From contig JABWCH010000010.1 of assembly GCA_013359215.1 (NCBI GenBank), positions 1-34,588 on the forward strand: 34,588 nucleotides of DNA, in the 5' to 3' direction. Made by a program: the position numbers and the translations under genes. This document shows positions 1 to 8,808 of the stretch, in pieces; the stretch's first letter is position 1; the number at the start of each line of letters is the position of its first letter. This stretch comes from Candidatus Brocadiia bacterium. Lineage in GTDB: Bacteria; Planctomycetota; Uabimicrobiia; Uabimicrobiales; JABWCH01. Below the pieces are notes generated by a model. It did not search any database, was not told the origin of the DNA, and was given only the letters and a program-made list of their open reading frames with translations.

Positions 1-56
1 TTTATAGAAATTTCATTCGCGTAATTTGTATATTCGTCTTATTCGTGATTAATACC
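1..56. repeat. Dispersed repeat family B, copy 1 (cut by window edge)
   Basis: The first 56 bases match positions 22912-22967 with three differences by eye. The shared core includes TTTCATTCGCG, TTTGTATATTCG and TCTTATTCG. The copy runs off the left edge, so the inverted partner end seen in the other copy (22873-22886) would lie outside the window. It is just beyond the 3' end of truA. Bases 57-104 hold nothing I recognise. Confidence 0.8.
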
Positions 57-104
57 AGCATCTCTTGAAATATGTTCAACAGCATTTTGACCAGAACACA
101 ATAT

Positions 105-842
105 TCAATATTCAATATACTCTAAACATAATCCACAAGCAGGAGCTGTGCTTGCTGCTAAAGTACGGTTTCGGGATTCCAAGACACGCTTTATATGCTC
201 AGGAGCATACTTCTTTTTCCCTACAGCAATGAGTGTTCCTGCAATATTACGAACCATGTGGTATAAAAAACCATCCGCTTCTACCCAGATTTTGACATAG
301 TCTTGCTTTTTTTCAACTCGTATCTCGTAGATTGTACGGACACTGGACTGGCGTGGAGAATTAGCAGCTTCAAAGGCCGAAAAATCATGCTTACCAAGCA
401 AATAGTTCGCACCTTCCTGCATCCTGTCTATATCCAGCAAAACCCACACCCAATGCATAAATTTTCTATCCATGGTAGGGCGAGTTTTTCTATTGATGAT
501 GTTATAGCTGTAGGCTTTTTTTTGGGCTGCAAATTGGGAATGAAAGCTATCAGGAACTTCGACTGAAGCTTTTATCGCTATATCTTCTGGTAGCAACGTA
601 TTCAAGGCTTTAGCAAAGGCATAGTCTGGAATTTTGCTCTCTGTCCGAAAGTTTGCTATTTGTGCTTTAGCATGAACTCCAGCATCTGTTCTTCCTGCAC
701 CATAGATAATCACATTTTCTTTGCATAAATCATAGATTGCCTGCTTAAGACACCCCTGAATGGTCTGGAGGTTGTCTTGTTCCTGCCATCCATGATAGTT
801 TGTTCCATCGTATTCTATTGTAAGTTTTATATTTCGGATCAT
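105..842 (-). CDS. truA: tRNA pseudouridine synthase A (TruA)
   Basis: This enzyme converts uridines 38-40 in the anticodon arm of many tRNAs to pseudouridine in the cytoplasm. The 245-residue length is normal for the family. The catalytic motif GRTDAGVHA is at about residues 50-58, with the nucleophilic aspartate at D53. The C-terminal family signature HMVRNIAGTLIAVG is also present. The N-terminal IKLTIEYDGTNYHGWQ is typical of TruA. The ATG overlaps the stop of the upstream kinase gene as ATGA, so the two are probably translationally coupled and share the promoter near 2130-2155. A housekeeping tRNA modification gene coupled to a signalling kinase is unusual but need not mean a functional link. 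The identification is firm. Confidence 0.97.
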   Translation of the reverse strand: MIRNIKLTIEYDGTNYHGWQEQDNLQTIQGCLKQAIYDLCKENVIIYGAGRTDAGVHAKAQIANFRTESKIPDYAFAKALNTLLPEDIAIKASVEVPDSFHSQFAAQKKAYSYNIINRKTRPTMDRKFMHWVWVLLDIDRMQEGANYLLGKHDFSAFEAANSPRQSSVRTIYEIRVEKKQDYVKIWVEADGFLYHMVRNIAGTLIAVGKKKYAPEHIKRVLESRNRTLAASTAPACGLCLEYIEY

Positions 843-2056
843 AGTACATTCTCTAAATCTTCAATCACATTTTCCATATTTTGATAGCGTTCATGTTTGT
901 TCTTAGCAAGCATCTTAGAAATAATTTCGGATATTTTCATTGGGATAGAAGGTTCTAAAACATGAGGAAGAACAAAATTTCCCTTAAGCTGGGCAAAAAG
1001 CTTTGTCAGGCTAGAGCCACCAAAGGGTTCTTTCCCTGTAATCGCTCTATAAAAAGTAGCACCAAGGCTGTAAATATCCGATGTTTCATCCAGAGATTGG
1101 TTTAAACATTGTTCGGGCGAAATATACCCAGGCGTGCCTAGAACAACTCCGTCTTTGGTGATTTCTTCTTCTTTTTTTACCCTTCTTGCCAGCCCAAAAT
1201 CAATAATCTTTACAATTTCGCCATCATTCGAAATTAAAATATTCGAGGGTTTAACATCTCTATGCAAAATCATTTGTTTATGGGCAGCAGCAAGCCCTCT
1301 GGCAACCTTTAAGATAATATTTCCAGCCTTATTGTAAGGAAATTTCCCTTCTTGTTTTAAAATATCCATAAGCGATCTGCCATGAATGTATCGCATTATC
1401 AGAAAATAGATTCCTTCCTGCTTATTTGCATCGAGAATCTGGATGATGTTAGGGTGCTGGATAGAGGCTAAAACTTTCGCTTCTCGCAAAAATCTCAATA
1501 TGGTTTCTGGTTCGTTATAAACACTAGGAGATAGAACTTTTACTGCAACGGGGATGTCAAGAACCTGGTGTACACCTAAATACACAATACCTGTACCCCC
1601 TATCCCAAGGATTTCTTTCAAAATAGCGTTGCCCAAGGGCTTCCCTAAAGCAGATCGATAGTCTCCGCTTAAAAAGCTTTCACTGAAGATTCCCTGGGGC
1701 AATATCCTCTCCACTTCTTCTAACAAAAGTTTTACATTTCCTTTTTTTTCTGGCAATACTTTCACATTTTCCATGTCTTTGAACTGTTTTTGGTATTTTG
1801 ACAAATACCTTGAAGCTAAAAAAATGATAGGGATTTTCTCTTGATGTGTCGTTAAATGAGCAACCAGATTTTTTCCGTGAATTCCATTCATTTCGATTTT
1901 AGAAATAATTAATTCTGGATTGTGTTTCTCGATTTTCTCCAAAGCTTTTTCTGATTTATTGCAGATAATCACTTGGTAGCTTTTCATGAGCAAAGCTTCT
2001 GCAACAATATCCAATAAATCCCAATTGTCGTTTACAAGTAAAACGCGCTTCATCAT
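839..2056 (-). CDS. Pseudo-receiver domain fused to Hanks-type Ser/Thr protein kinase
   Basis: This 405-residue protein is predicted soluble. Residues about 3-118 have the fold pattern of a response-regulator receiver (RVLLVNDNWDLLDIVAEAL, then PELIISKIEMNG). The phosphorylatable aspartate expected at about residue 53 is a lysine, and the usual Thr/Ser after the fourth strand is Ala (FLAS), so phosphoryl transfer from a histidine kinase looks impossible. Residues about 145-405 are a complete kinase: glycine loop GIGGTG (151-156), VAVK lysine K173, catalytic loop HRDVKPSN, DFGLA and GTPGYISPEQ. There is no membrane segment, unlike classical PknB. The ATG start is preceded by a modest AAGAG ribosome site. 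The kinase assignment is firm. That the receiver-like domain is a phosphorylation-independent interaction module is inference. Confidence 0.92.
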   Translation of the reverse strand: MMKRVLLVNDNWDLLDIVAEALLMKSYQVIICNKSEKALEKIEKHNPELIISKIEMNGIHGKNLVAHLTTHQEKIPIIFLASRYLSKYQKQFKDMENVKVLPEKKGNVKLLLEEVERILPQGIFSESFLSGDYRSALGKPLGNAILKEILGIGGTGIVYLGVHQVLDIPVAVKVLSPSVYNEPETILRFLREAKVLASIQHPNIIQILDANKQEGIYFLIMRYIHGRSLMDILKQEGKFPYNKAGNIILKVARGLAAAHKQMILHRDVKPSNILISNDGEIVKIIDFGLARRVKKEEEITKDGVVLGTPGYISPEQCLNQSLDETSDIYSLGATFYRAITGKEPFGGSSLTKLFAQLKGNFVLPHVLEPSIPMKISEIISKMLAKNKHERYQNMENVIEDLENVL

Positions 2057-2126
2057 CCGCTCTTACCCTTAAGGGAATTCTATTCTTTTAAGAAGAGTTA
2101 CAGACATAGTTTTGTGTATGCTGGCT

Positions 2127-2155
2127 ATTTTAGCAAATTCCCAAAAATCATACAA
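2127..2155 (-). promoter_or_regulatory. Sigma-70-like promoter for the kinase-truA pair
   Basis: Read on the minus strand there is a -35 TTGTAT (2150-2155), a 17-base spacer and a -10 TAAAAT (2127-2132). This would give a leader of about 65 bases before the kinase start. It lies between repeat copy A1 and the gene. The call rests on consensus match only. Confidence 0.55.
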
Positions 2156-2191
2156 CAAAAATATGCTGATCATTCCATTTTCCCTATAAGA

Positions 2192-2308
2192 GTTAGGCAA
2201 AAAGATTTTTATTTGTGGGGAAATTTTTGTAAAAATTTTCTCCCAAACTCCCTTTAAAAATTTTTATATATTTATTTTAAAATAGTTTATGAATCATTAA
2301 CAGAAACC
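2192..2308. repeat. Dispersed palindromic repeat family A, copy 1 (diverged)
   Basis: About 117 bases align with 14268-14385, 23742-23840 and 34501-34588. The central palindrome (2217-2244) is imperfect here, with GGGGAAATTTTT against AAAAATTTTCTCCC. The downstream part ending in ATTAACAGAAACC matches ATTAACATAAACC of copy 2. It occupies much of the gene-free stretch 2057-2416, beyond the stop of the minus-strand gene ending at 2417. Its extra substitutions suggest it is the oldest copy. Confidence 0.85.
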
Positions 2309-2322
2309 TTTTTTATTTTTGC

Positions 2323-2364
2323 GCCAGGCTCAAGAGTCGAATCAAATTATTTGATTTGCCAGGC
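2323..2364. other. Short palindrome flanked by a 7-bp direct repeat
   Basis: AATCAAAT-T-ATTTGATT (2340-2356) is a perfect 8-bp inverted repeat, and GCCAGGC occurs on both sides (2323-2329 and 2358-2364). It lies between repeat copy A1 and the stop at 2417. There is no T-run on either side, so a simple intrinsic terminator is not supported. A protein-binding site or the scar of a small insertion is possible. I see nothing else in 2309-2416. Confidence 0.4.
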
Positions 2365-2416
2365 GGAAACCTAAGCAAAATACTATTGTATTCTATTGGC
2401 TAAGAAATTATAGCAT

Positions 2417-4750
2417 TTATGCCATTCCTGTGAAGTCATAGCTAAGGCCAAGCTGGAAATCTTTGATTCTGATAAAGGCTTCTTTTATGGTTTTTTGTTC
2501 AATAGATGTAAGTTTGTTGGGATCAATGAAGTTATCAGGAACGTAGTTTTTTTTGATCGCTATAGATTGATGGCGGAGGCGGATCTCCATAAGAGCCTGG
2601 TATGCAATGCTGATTTCCTGAAAGTTTTGCTCTGATAGAATCCCTTTTTGTTTTAGCAATTCAAGCCTTTCCAGGGTATTGGTGGCATGAATTCCATGCT
2701 TAAGAGAGTAGATTCGGGCATAATCGACAATTTGAGCCACAACGCCTTTAATATCAAAAACCTTGCGGTGAGAATCAATGGTTTTTAAGGAAAAAGAATG
2801 GAAAAAATCTAAAGGTGGCGTAAATTGCAACACGTTTCTTGCCATAAAGAAAAAGAATCTTGGATTGCTTTGCAAATCTTCATAAAGAGAAGCCCGCAAG
2901 GAATGGATGAATTCTTGCTCTCCATACACACATCGGAAATCAAAGAAAATTTTACTATTGAGCAAGTCTTCCCCTTCCAGAGTTCTTGTCCAGTGTTGAA
3001 ACTGGTTAATCCATTCAGAAAGAGATTGGCAGCAAGACGACTCTCTAGCCATAATTTTTCCAGGGCAAAAAGAATATCCCATCTGGTCAAGCCAAAAGGT
3101 AACTTTTTCTCCTAGCTTTAAAAAATAGGATTTCACTGCATCCAGCTTTTCTATGGGAACATCCTGAAAAATAATAGCATTATCCTGGTCTGTACAAAGC
3201 GTTTGCTCCCATCTTCCCTGGCTTCCCATCACAATAAAAGCATATTTTACAGGAGCTTCGCCTAATTCCTTTTCTGCCATCTGGATACACTTGATCAAAA
3301 CAAGATCGGAAGTCGTTGTGATGAATCTTGTGCTGTGTTCCTGGCGTGTTCCGCTTTCCATCATTCCAACAGCAATTGTCGCAAGTCGGCGGACTACTTT
3401 GGCAAGCCCTTCAAACGAGCAAGAAGACTGGATTTCTCTATGGAAAAGAACAGGAGAGTATTGCTGCAACTGCATAAAATGGCGGACAGTGAGTACACCC
3501 ATAATTTTTTGATCCGAATCTGTAACCCAAACAGGCTCAAACTCGTTGCTTTCCGAGACGCGGTAGGCTTCAAATAAAAGAGACTGGCCTGGAATGGTAA
3601 TAGGAGATTGGGGCACAGCATACTGGGACAAATCGCGGTCGCAAACACGAGAAGATTCTTGTTCAAAAAAAGAAAGGGTGCTTTTTAGCTCGCCAATCAG
3701 ACGATTTTGATGGAGTTCTTTTTCTCTTTGTTTGGAAATATCGGTTGCAACGACAATCAAGCCCTTTTTTCCCTGGATTGCGATCTTGGACAAGGACAAA
3801 AGCACTTCTTGTCTCTGGCCTTCTTTGGTTTTCAAAAATGCATTGATTTTTAGGGTATCCATGCCTGAAATATTGTTTAAAAGCTTAGGAAATTCTTCCC
3901 ATATATCTTCGGGTTTAAGCAGGGCTATATCCTGAGAAGAGTAGCCAAGAGAAGAGAGCATGCTTTGGTTTGCAAACAATGTGCTGTCTTCTAAAATCAT
4001 CAGAATGCGTTCTACAGCCGATTCTACAAGCAAGCGATATTTTTCTTCTGATTTTTTCAATCGTTTTTCAGCAAAACCTCTTTCCTTTTCTGCTTTGAAT
4101 GCTTGAGAAAGCAGGTAAACCAGAAGCAATGCCACAATGACAAAAATACTCAGGGTAACGCCAAAAAGACGGTGTTTCAAAGAATCTATTTCTCTTTGCA
4201 CATCGTCCAGATACACACCTGTCCCAATCACCCATCCCCAAGGCTCAAACGCCTTAATATAGGATATTTTAGGGAGAATTTTCTTAGGGTCATCTTTCCA
4301 TTGCCACATATATTCAACATAGCCAGCACCGTATTCTTTGGCTATTTTTACAACCTCAACAAAGAGCTTTTTGCCCTGGGGGTCACAAAAATGGGCTAAA
4401 GATTTACCATTAAGGTCTGGGCGATAAGGATGGATAACCATTTTGGGAGACATATCATTCACCCAAAAATAGTCTTTCATCTGCTGACCATAGTGCAAAT
4501 TCTGGATTTGTTCAATTGCATGTTTCTGAGCTTCCTCTCGGCTAAGAATGTTAGCGCGTTCGCTATGTTCGAAGTTGGCAAGAACATTCCATGCTGAATT
4601 GGTAAGCTCTCGGATCATTTCTTGCTTTTGCTCCATTACGCTTTTTTCCATGGCTGGAATCATGATAACAAAAATCGCTATGAAAAAAAGCACAATGCTC
4701 AAGAAAGCAGGGAAAACCGCACCAAGTATGAAACGCTTCAGATTCATCAT
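2417..4750 (-). CDS. Membrane sensor: Cache, PAS, CBS-like and DUF294 nucleotidyltransferase-like domains
   Basis: This 777-residue protein has a TM helix at about 8-32, an extracytoplasmic Cache domain at about 50-185 (DYFWVNDMSPKMVIHPYRP, EPWGWVIGTGVYLDDV), a second TM at about 195-216 and a PAS region at about 230-345 opening with EEKYRLLVESA. A single CBS-like half follows at about 380-428 (VTDSDQKIMGVLTVRHF). The C-terminal part is a DUF294-type nucleotidyltransferase with GSQGR (509-513), E515 and TDQDNA (520-525), plus the helical DUF294_C region. DUF294 proteins resemble GlnD-type nucleotidyltransferases. Their usual partners are CBS and cyclic-nucleotide domains, so coupling to a Cache receptor is unusual. 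I infer that an external ligand controls nucleotidylation or protein binding in the cytoplasm. It starts 15 bases after the antiporter gene and is probably co-transcribed with it. Confidence 0.88.
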   Translation of the reverse strand: MMNLKRFILGAVFPAFLSIVLFFIAIFVIMIPAMEKSVMEQKQEMIRELTNSAWNVLANFEHSERANILSREEAQKHAIEQIQNLHYGQQMKDYFWVNDMSPKMVIHPYRPDLNGKSLAHFCDPQGKKLFVEVVKIAKEYGAGYVEYMWQWKDDPKKILPKISYIKAFEPWGWVIGTGVYLDDVQREIDSLKHRLFGVTLSIFVIVALLLVYLLSQAFKAEKERGFAEKRLKKSEEKYRLLVESAVERILMILEDSTLFANQSMLSSLGYSSQDIALLKPEDIWEEFPKLLNNISGMDTLKINAFLKTKEGQRQEVLLSLSKIAIQGKKGLIVVATDISKQREKELHQNRLIGELKSTLSFFEQESSRVCDRDLSQYAVPQSPITIPGQSLLFEAYRVSESNEFEPVWVTDSDQKIMGVLTVRHFMQLQQYSPVLFHREIQSSCSFEGLAKVVRRLATIAVGMMESGTRQEHSTRFITTTSDLVLIKCIQMAEKELGEAPVKYAFIVMGSQGRWEQTLCTDQDNAIIFQDVPIEKLDAVKSYFLKLGEKVTFWLDQMGYSFCPGKIMARESSCCQSLSEWINQFQHWTRTLEGEDLLNSKIFFDFRCVYGEQEFIHSLRASLYEDLQSNPRFFFFMARNVLQFTPPLDFFHSFSLKTIDSHRKVFDIKGVVAQIVDYARIYSLKHGIHATNTLERLELLKQKGILSEQNFQEISIAYQALMEIRLRHQSIAIKKNYVPDNFIDPNKLTSIEQKTIKEAFIRIKDFQLGLSYDFTGMA

Positions 4751-4765
4751 TGTTTGATTCCTTTA

Positions 4766-6457
4766 CTAACCATTTGCTTTTGCTGTCTTTATAGCAGCCA
4801 GAAATTCCGTAAAATTCAGAGATTGTAAAGTTCTATGGATGGATTCTTTGCTTTCCAGAGTTTTGGCGATGTCTGCTATGATTTCCAATTGGCTTTGCAT
4901 TTCATGCTTTGGGGTCAAGATAAGAAAAATCAAGTGCGATAGTTCGCCATCAGGGCTATTGAAGTCGATTCCTATTTCTGATTTCCCTACGGCAATGACA
5001 GGCTTAGACAATCCAGAAACGCGGACATGGGGTATGGCTACTCCGTTTTCAAGCCCAGTGGGCATGGTTTCTTCTCTTCCAATGCTTTCCTCTACAATCT
5101 TTTTTCTTTCTTCAGGAGTAAAAAATGCAAAGGTATTGGCGAGTTCTTCTATGGCTTGAGAAAGATTGTTGGCTTTCAGAGAAGAAATAAAATGCTTAGA
5201 AGACAAGTATGAGGTGAAACGTTGCTTTTTGGAGAGGTGGAGTACTTTTTGCATCCCAGGCCCGCTCATCATGGATGTGAGAATGGACATAATCAAAAGG
5301 CTTACAAAAAGGGTTTCATTGATCAGATTCATTTGCAAAGCAACCAAAGCAAGGATAATTGCCATCGCTCCGCGTGCATTCATGGCAAAGGCCAAAGCCC
5401 AGGATTCCGATGATGTGAGCTTAAAGGCTTTTCCGCCCATGAGGCATCCTGAAATTTTTCCCAAAAAGGCTATAGCCGTAATTACAACTGTCAAAAGAAG
5501 ATCAAAATTTTTGAGGAAATGAATTCCAAGCCCAATGCTCCCAAAAAATAAGGGAGTAAAGAAAGAAGAAACAAATTCGTGGATAATGGTTCTTGTATGC
5601 TCTCGAAGGTGATGAGAATCTCCTATGGCAACGCCTGCAACGAAAGCTCCGAATATGGCATGAATGCCGATCCATTCTGTAAAAGCAGAGCAAAAAAGAG
5701 CCACCACCAAAATAAAGCTGAGGACTCCACTAGGCCAGGTGAAATGGGCTTTTAGCCACGGGAGAATCTTATGAATATAGTAGCGTCCTACGGTGAGCAT
5801 GAAAATAGTAAAGGCAAAGAACATAAGAATAGTGTACAGAATAGGAAAATGGGCTGCCTGGTCTTTTCCTGCCAGGCTAAGAATCAAGGCGAAGATAATC
5901 CATCCTAAAATATCGTCGAAAACAGCACAGGCAATGATCATCATCCCTGTGTCTGTACGATATATCCCTAAATCCATAAGAGTTTTAGCGATGACAGGAA
6001 GAGCAGAAATGGAAAGCACTGTAGCAAAAAAAAGAGCAAAAATTCTCTTATCTCCTCCTGCCTGTATCCCTAAAAAATCAGGAAAAGACCATGCGAGAAT
6101 AAAACCTACTAAAAAAGGCATGATAAGCCCTGATATGCCTATGCCAATCGCTGTTTTCCCCTGCCTGAAGACAGTCGCCAGATCTAATTCCATACCAGCG
6201 ATAAGCAAGAAAAGGCTTGCCCCTATTGTCGTGATGCTGTTTAAAACCAGGCTGTTATTTCCTGTGGTGGGAAAAAGAAAGTTTTCGAGAAAAGGCAACC
6301 ATGTTCCTAAAAAGGTAGGGCCTAACAGTATCCCTGCCATAATTTCCCCGATTACTGCAGGTTGGTGATACCTCTTGGCGATTTCCCCCAAAAGCCTGCT
6401 AAAAAAAAGCAAAGTAGCCAGAGATAAAAACAATATTATAATTTCTTGCGACTGCAT
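4766..6457 (-). CDS. CPA2-type cation/proton antiporter with C-terminal PTS EIIA domain
   Basis: This 563-residue inner-membrane protein has about 12 hydrophobic segments of Kef/NapA-type exchangers, including GEIMAGILLGPTFLG and the ion-site acidic pair in AVFDDILGW (D181, D182). Instead of the usual RCK nucleotide-binding domain, the C-terminus (about 425-560) is a fructose/Ntr-type PTS EIIA domain with the phospho-histidine motif GVAIPHVRVSG (H477). Ion flux may therefore respond to phosphotransfer or to binding of PTS components. An upstream in-frame TTG (6487) exists, but GGAGG at 6465-6469 lies 7 bases before the ATG at 6457, which decides the start. It is 15 bases upstream of the Cache-DUF294 gene and 74 bases downstream of the FadE-like gene. 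Transported ion and direction cannot be told. Confidence 0.92.
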   Translation of the reverse strand: MQSQEIIILFLSLATLLFFSRLLGEIAKRYHQPAVIGEIMAGILLGPTFLGTWLPFLENFLFPTTGNNSLVLNSITTIGASLFLLIAGMELDLATVFRQGKTAIGIGISGLIMPFLVGFILAWSFPDFLGIQAGGDKRIFALFFATVLSISALPVIAKTLMDLGIYRTDTGMMIIACAVFDDILGWIIFALILSLAGKDQAAHFPILYTILMFFAFTIFMLTVGRYYIHKILPWLKAHFTWPSGVLSFILVVALFCSAFTEWIGIHAIFGAFVAGVAIGDSHHLREHTRTIIHEFVSSFFTPLFFGSIGLGIHFLKNFDLLLTVVITAIAFLGKISGCLMGGKAFKLTSSESWALAFAMNARGAMAIILALVALQMNLINETLFVSLLIMSILTSMMSGPGMQKVLHLSKKQRFTSYLSSKHFISSLKANNLSQAIEELANTFAFFTPEERKKIVEESIGREETMPTGLENGVAIPHVRVSGLSKPVIAVGKSEIGIDFNSPDGELSHLIFLILTPKHEMQSQLEIIADIAKTLESKESIHRTLQSLNFTEFLAAIKTAKANG

Positions 6458-6464
6458 AAAAAAA

Positions 6465-6469
6465 CCTCC
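6465..6469 (-). promoter_or_regulatory. Shine-Dalgarno site that fixes the antiporter start
   Basis: GGAGG on the minus strand lies 7 bases before the ATG at 6457. It falls inside the longer frame opened by the TTG at 6487, so the shorter start is preferred. Confidence 0.75.
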
Positions 6470-6531
6470 ATTTCTATTTCTATTCAAACTAATGCAAGAT
6501 AAGGTTTTGTGTATTTTTCATCCATCGCCAG

Positions 6532-8808
6532 CTAAAGCGAATAGTATTCCGAGCGTGGAAAGCTGTCTATCTGGAGTAAATCGTTACGCTCGCAATAGAA
6601 TTTATAAAGAGTTTGGGATTCTTCTCGTGTTATTATACTTGCTTCTAATGCTGTGTTTTCCCATTCTTCCCATTCGCCTGAATTCATGGCAGGAAGTTGT
6701 TTGCCTGGAAAAGCATCTTGCATTTTTTTTTGTATTTTTTGAGCCTCAGAAGCCAGAAAAAAAACCTTTTCCCAGTGCGCTAGAAGATGGGAAGCATTCT
6801 GAGGTATATAAAGGTTCTCTGATAACAAATTTCTATGAGAACCTGGGGTTTGCATGGTTTGTGATATGAATTTTTCTGCCGTTCCTTGATTCCAGTTTCT
6901 AAGGCTCTGGAATCGTATCCACCAAAAAAGGGGATAGTGAAAGATAAAGCCAAAAAAAGGGATTTGCAAGCTTTTTAGGATGGTTTCTATAGAATTTTGT
7001 ATGGACAAAAAACAATACTCCATACTCCATTCAAGAAAAGGCAAATTTTCTTTTTTTTCATTTTCGGCTTCATATCTTTTCAATATACAAATACTTAAAT
7101 AAAGATAAGAAAGAACATCAGAGAGATATGGCATAGTATTTATTTTGCCTTTTGATATATACGTAAATATGCTTATATCAGTTAGAAAAGAAAACGCGCT
7201 GCATGCGCGGGAGAGCCTGCAATCGTAGCCTTTTAGACTATTCTTTTGCGAAGCAAAGGAGAAAAATACCTGGGAAATGCTATGGAAACAATAGCGAGAA
7301 AGATTTTTAACAAAAGAGAATAGATGTTTACCAAAAGTTTTGTCCAACAAAAAACAGTCTTGCTTTTGAACTGCCATGATTTCCTCTCTGAAATAAGGAT
7401 GAGAAGATAGGACAGCCTGGAGAAAAAAAGTCGCATTGCGATGGGAAAAATGGGGTTCATCTAAAATTTTTGTTACAGGCATGCTGGCATAAAGAGATGC
7501 AATGCAATTTTTAGCACCACGCATGATAGCCTTTTCCCCTAAGAGTTCCATCGCATCATCTAGTATGCTTTTGGTAATCTTGATAGCATGATAATGCAAA
7601 ATATGGCTTATGGTTTCAGGAATAAAGCCTTGGTTTGCGTTTCCTAATGTATATTTTCTGCTTGCTTCCAAGATATACGAATAGCTGCCGATTCTCGCTA
7701 AAATTTCTTCTATTCCTTCCTGTTCCTGGCTTATTTCATGAAATGGGTTGCAGATAAGGGCGTATGCACCAGATATGCGGAAGAGCAACCTAGAAAAACC
7801 ATTGGCTTGAGAGCTGGCAAGCATAGCTCTTTTCCTTGCAATACATGGCTGGATCATGGGCCATCCTATGCCAATACTTTCTATCCCGCCGAGAATAGAG
7901 TCAACGCTGACAACAACATCATGGCCTTCGGAAGGAGCGCAGGAAAAAGGAATTCCCAAAGGATCATGCAGTCGATCCATGATAATTCCATGATGAGAGG
8001 CAGGAACAAGAGCAAAGCTCATACCAAGATTGTATTGCCCTTTCAAAAGACCATCGGGATCTCTTAAATCAAAGCCAATGCAAAAAAGCGTTGCCATATT
8101 AGCAAAGGGAATATTTCTCTCATTCCAGTTCAATCTTAGGAAAATTTTCCCATCCTTTTCTGAAAAAAGGATTCCTTGCGGTGTGTCCCAGACTTTTGAT
8201 AAACACGGTGTATGAAAAATCAAACAAGGAATTTCTTCTCCTGTTGCAATTCGATGCAAATATTTCTCTTTTTGTTCTTTTGTCCCATATTGAAGCAAGA
8301 GTTGGCTCAAGCCTGAAGAATTTTGGTTTATGATAGCGAGAGCTAATGGCGCGCTTCGGCTCGCTATTTTAGAATAGACTTCGCTCTCTCCAAAAGAACT
8401 AAATCCATGCCCATAAAAATCTTCAGGGATAGACATTCCCAAAAATTTGCGTTTTTTTATATAATCCCAAACCTCTTTGGGGATTTCTCTTTTTTTCCAT
8501 ATTTCCCAATCTTGAACCATAGCACAAAGGGTTTCTACCTGGCCTTCTAAAAAATCTTTTTCTTCTTCCTTTAAAACAGGATAGATTTCTGCCTTTAGCT
8601 TTTTATCGTCTATCTTTCCATCAAAAAACATCTCTTCTAGCCATCCCTTTTCGTGCTGTGTTATTTCGGGCGGCCATATTTTTTTCTGATTTTGATAAAG
8701 CTTGAATATCCATGATGACAAAAAAAATCGCCGTAAAACAGGAATGGAAAAGATCATTCCCAGAAAAAGCAATATATAGAATCCTGTGTATAGGATATAT
8801 TGTAGCAT
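6532..8808 (-). CDS. FadE-like acyl-CoA dehydrogenase homologue with decayed active-site motifs
   Basis: This 758-residue protein follows E. coli FadE (814 residues, as I recall it) nearly end to end: N-terminal hydrophobic segment (about 3-25), VETLCAMVQDWEI, YGTKEQKEKYLHRIATGEEIPC, IFLRLNWNERNIPFANMATL, EGIEEILARIGSYSYILEAS, LPFLEWSMEYC. The normally invariant FAD/substrate motif after EIPC (FALTSPEAGSDAG in FadE) is replaced by LIFHTPCLSKVWD (196-208), and the loop ECLSVGRGITLPS reads QPCIARKRAMLAS. The catalytic-base motif VEGANILTR has become LDEPHFSHRN, keeping E451. The reading frame is fully open, so it is under selection or recently decayed. It may be a catalytically dead or re-purposed paralogue in fatty-acid metabolism at the membrane. 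A start with AAGGA ten or so bases upstream is acceptable. Confidence 0.8.
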   Translation of the reverse strand: MLQYILYTGFYILLFLGMIFSIPVLRRFFLSSWIFKLYQNQKKIWPPEITQHEKGWLEEMFFDGKIDDKKLKAEIYPVLKEEEKDFLEGQVETLCAMVQDWEIWKKREIPKEVWDYIKKRKFLGMSIPEDFYGHGFSSFGESEVYSKIASRSAPLALAIINQNSSGLSQLLLQYGTKEQKEKYLHRIATGEEIPCLIFHTPCLSKVWDTPQGILFSEKDGKIFLRLNWNERNIPFANMATLFCIGFDLRDPDGLLKGQYNLGMSFALVPASHHGIIMDRLHDPLGIPFSCAPSEGHDVVVSVDSILGGIESIGIGWPMIQPCIARKRAMLASSQANGFSRLLFRISGAYALICNPFHEISQEQEGIEEILARIGSYSYILEASRKYTLGNANQGFIPETISHILHYHAIKITKSILDDAMELLGEKAIMRGAKNCIASLYASMPVTKILDEPHFSHRNATFFLQAVLSSHPYFREEIMAVQKQDCFLLDKTFGKHLFSFVKNLSRYCFHSISQVFFSFASQKNSLKGYDCRLSRACSAFSFLTDISIFTYISKGKINTMPYLSDVLSYLYLSICILKRYEAENEKKENLPFLEWSMEYCFLSIQNSIETILKSLQIPFFGFIFHYPLFWWIRFQSLRNWNQGTAEKFISQTMQTPGSHRNLLSENLYIPQNASHLLAHWEKVFFLASEAQKIQKKMQDAFPGKQLPAMNSGEWEEWENTALEASIITREESQTLYKFYCERNDLLQIDSFPRSEYYSL

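Noticed and set aside
5793-6368. 191-residue plus-strand ORF opposite the antiporter
   Set aside because: Basic, low-complexity translation antisense to a well-supported membrane protein; a shadow of hydrophobic codons.
6375-6869. 164-residue plus-strand ORF spanning the gap between the antiporter and FadE-like genes
   Set aside because: Overlaps the ends of two well-supported minus-strand genes, with no domain or ribosome site.
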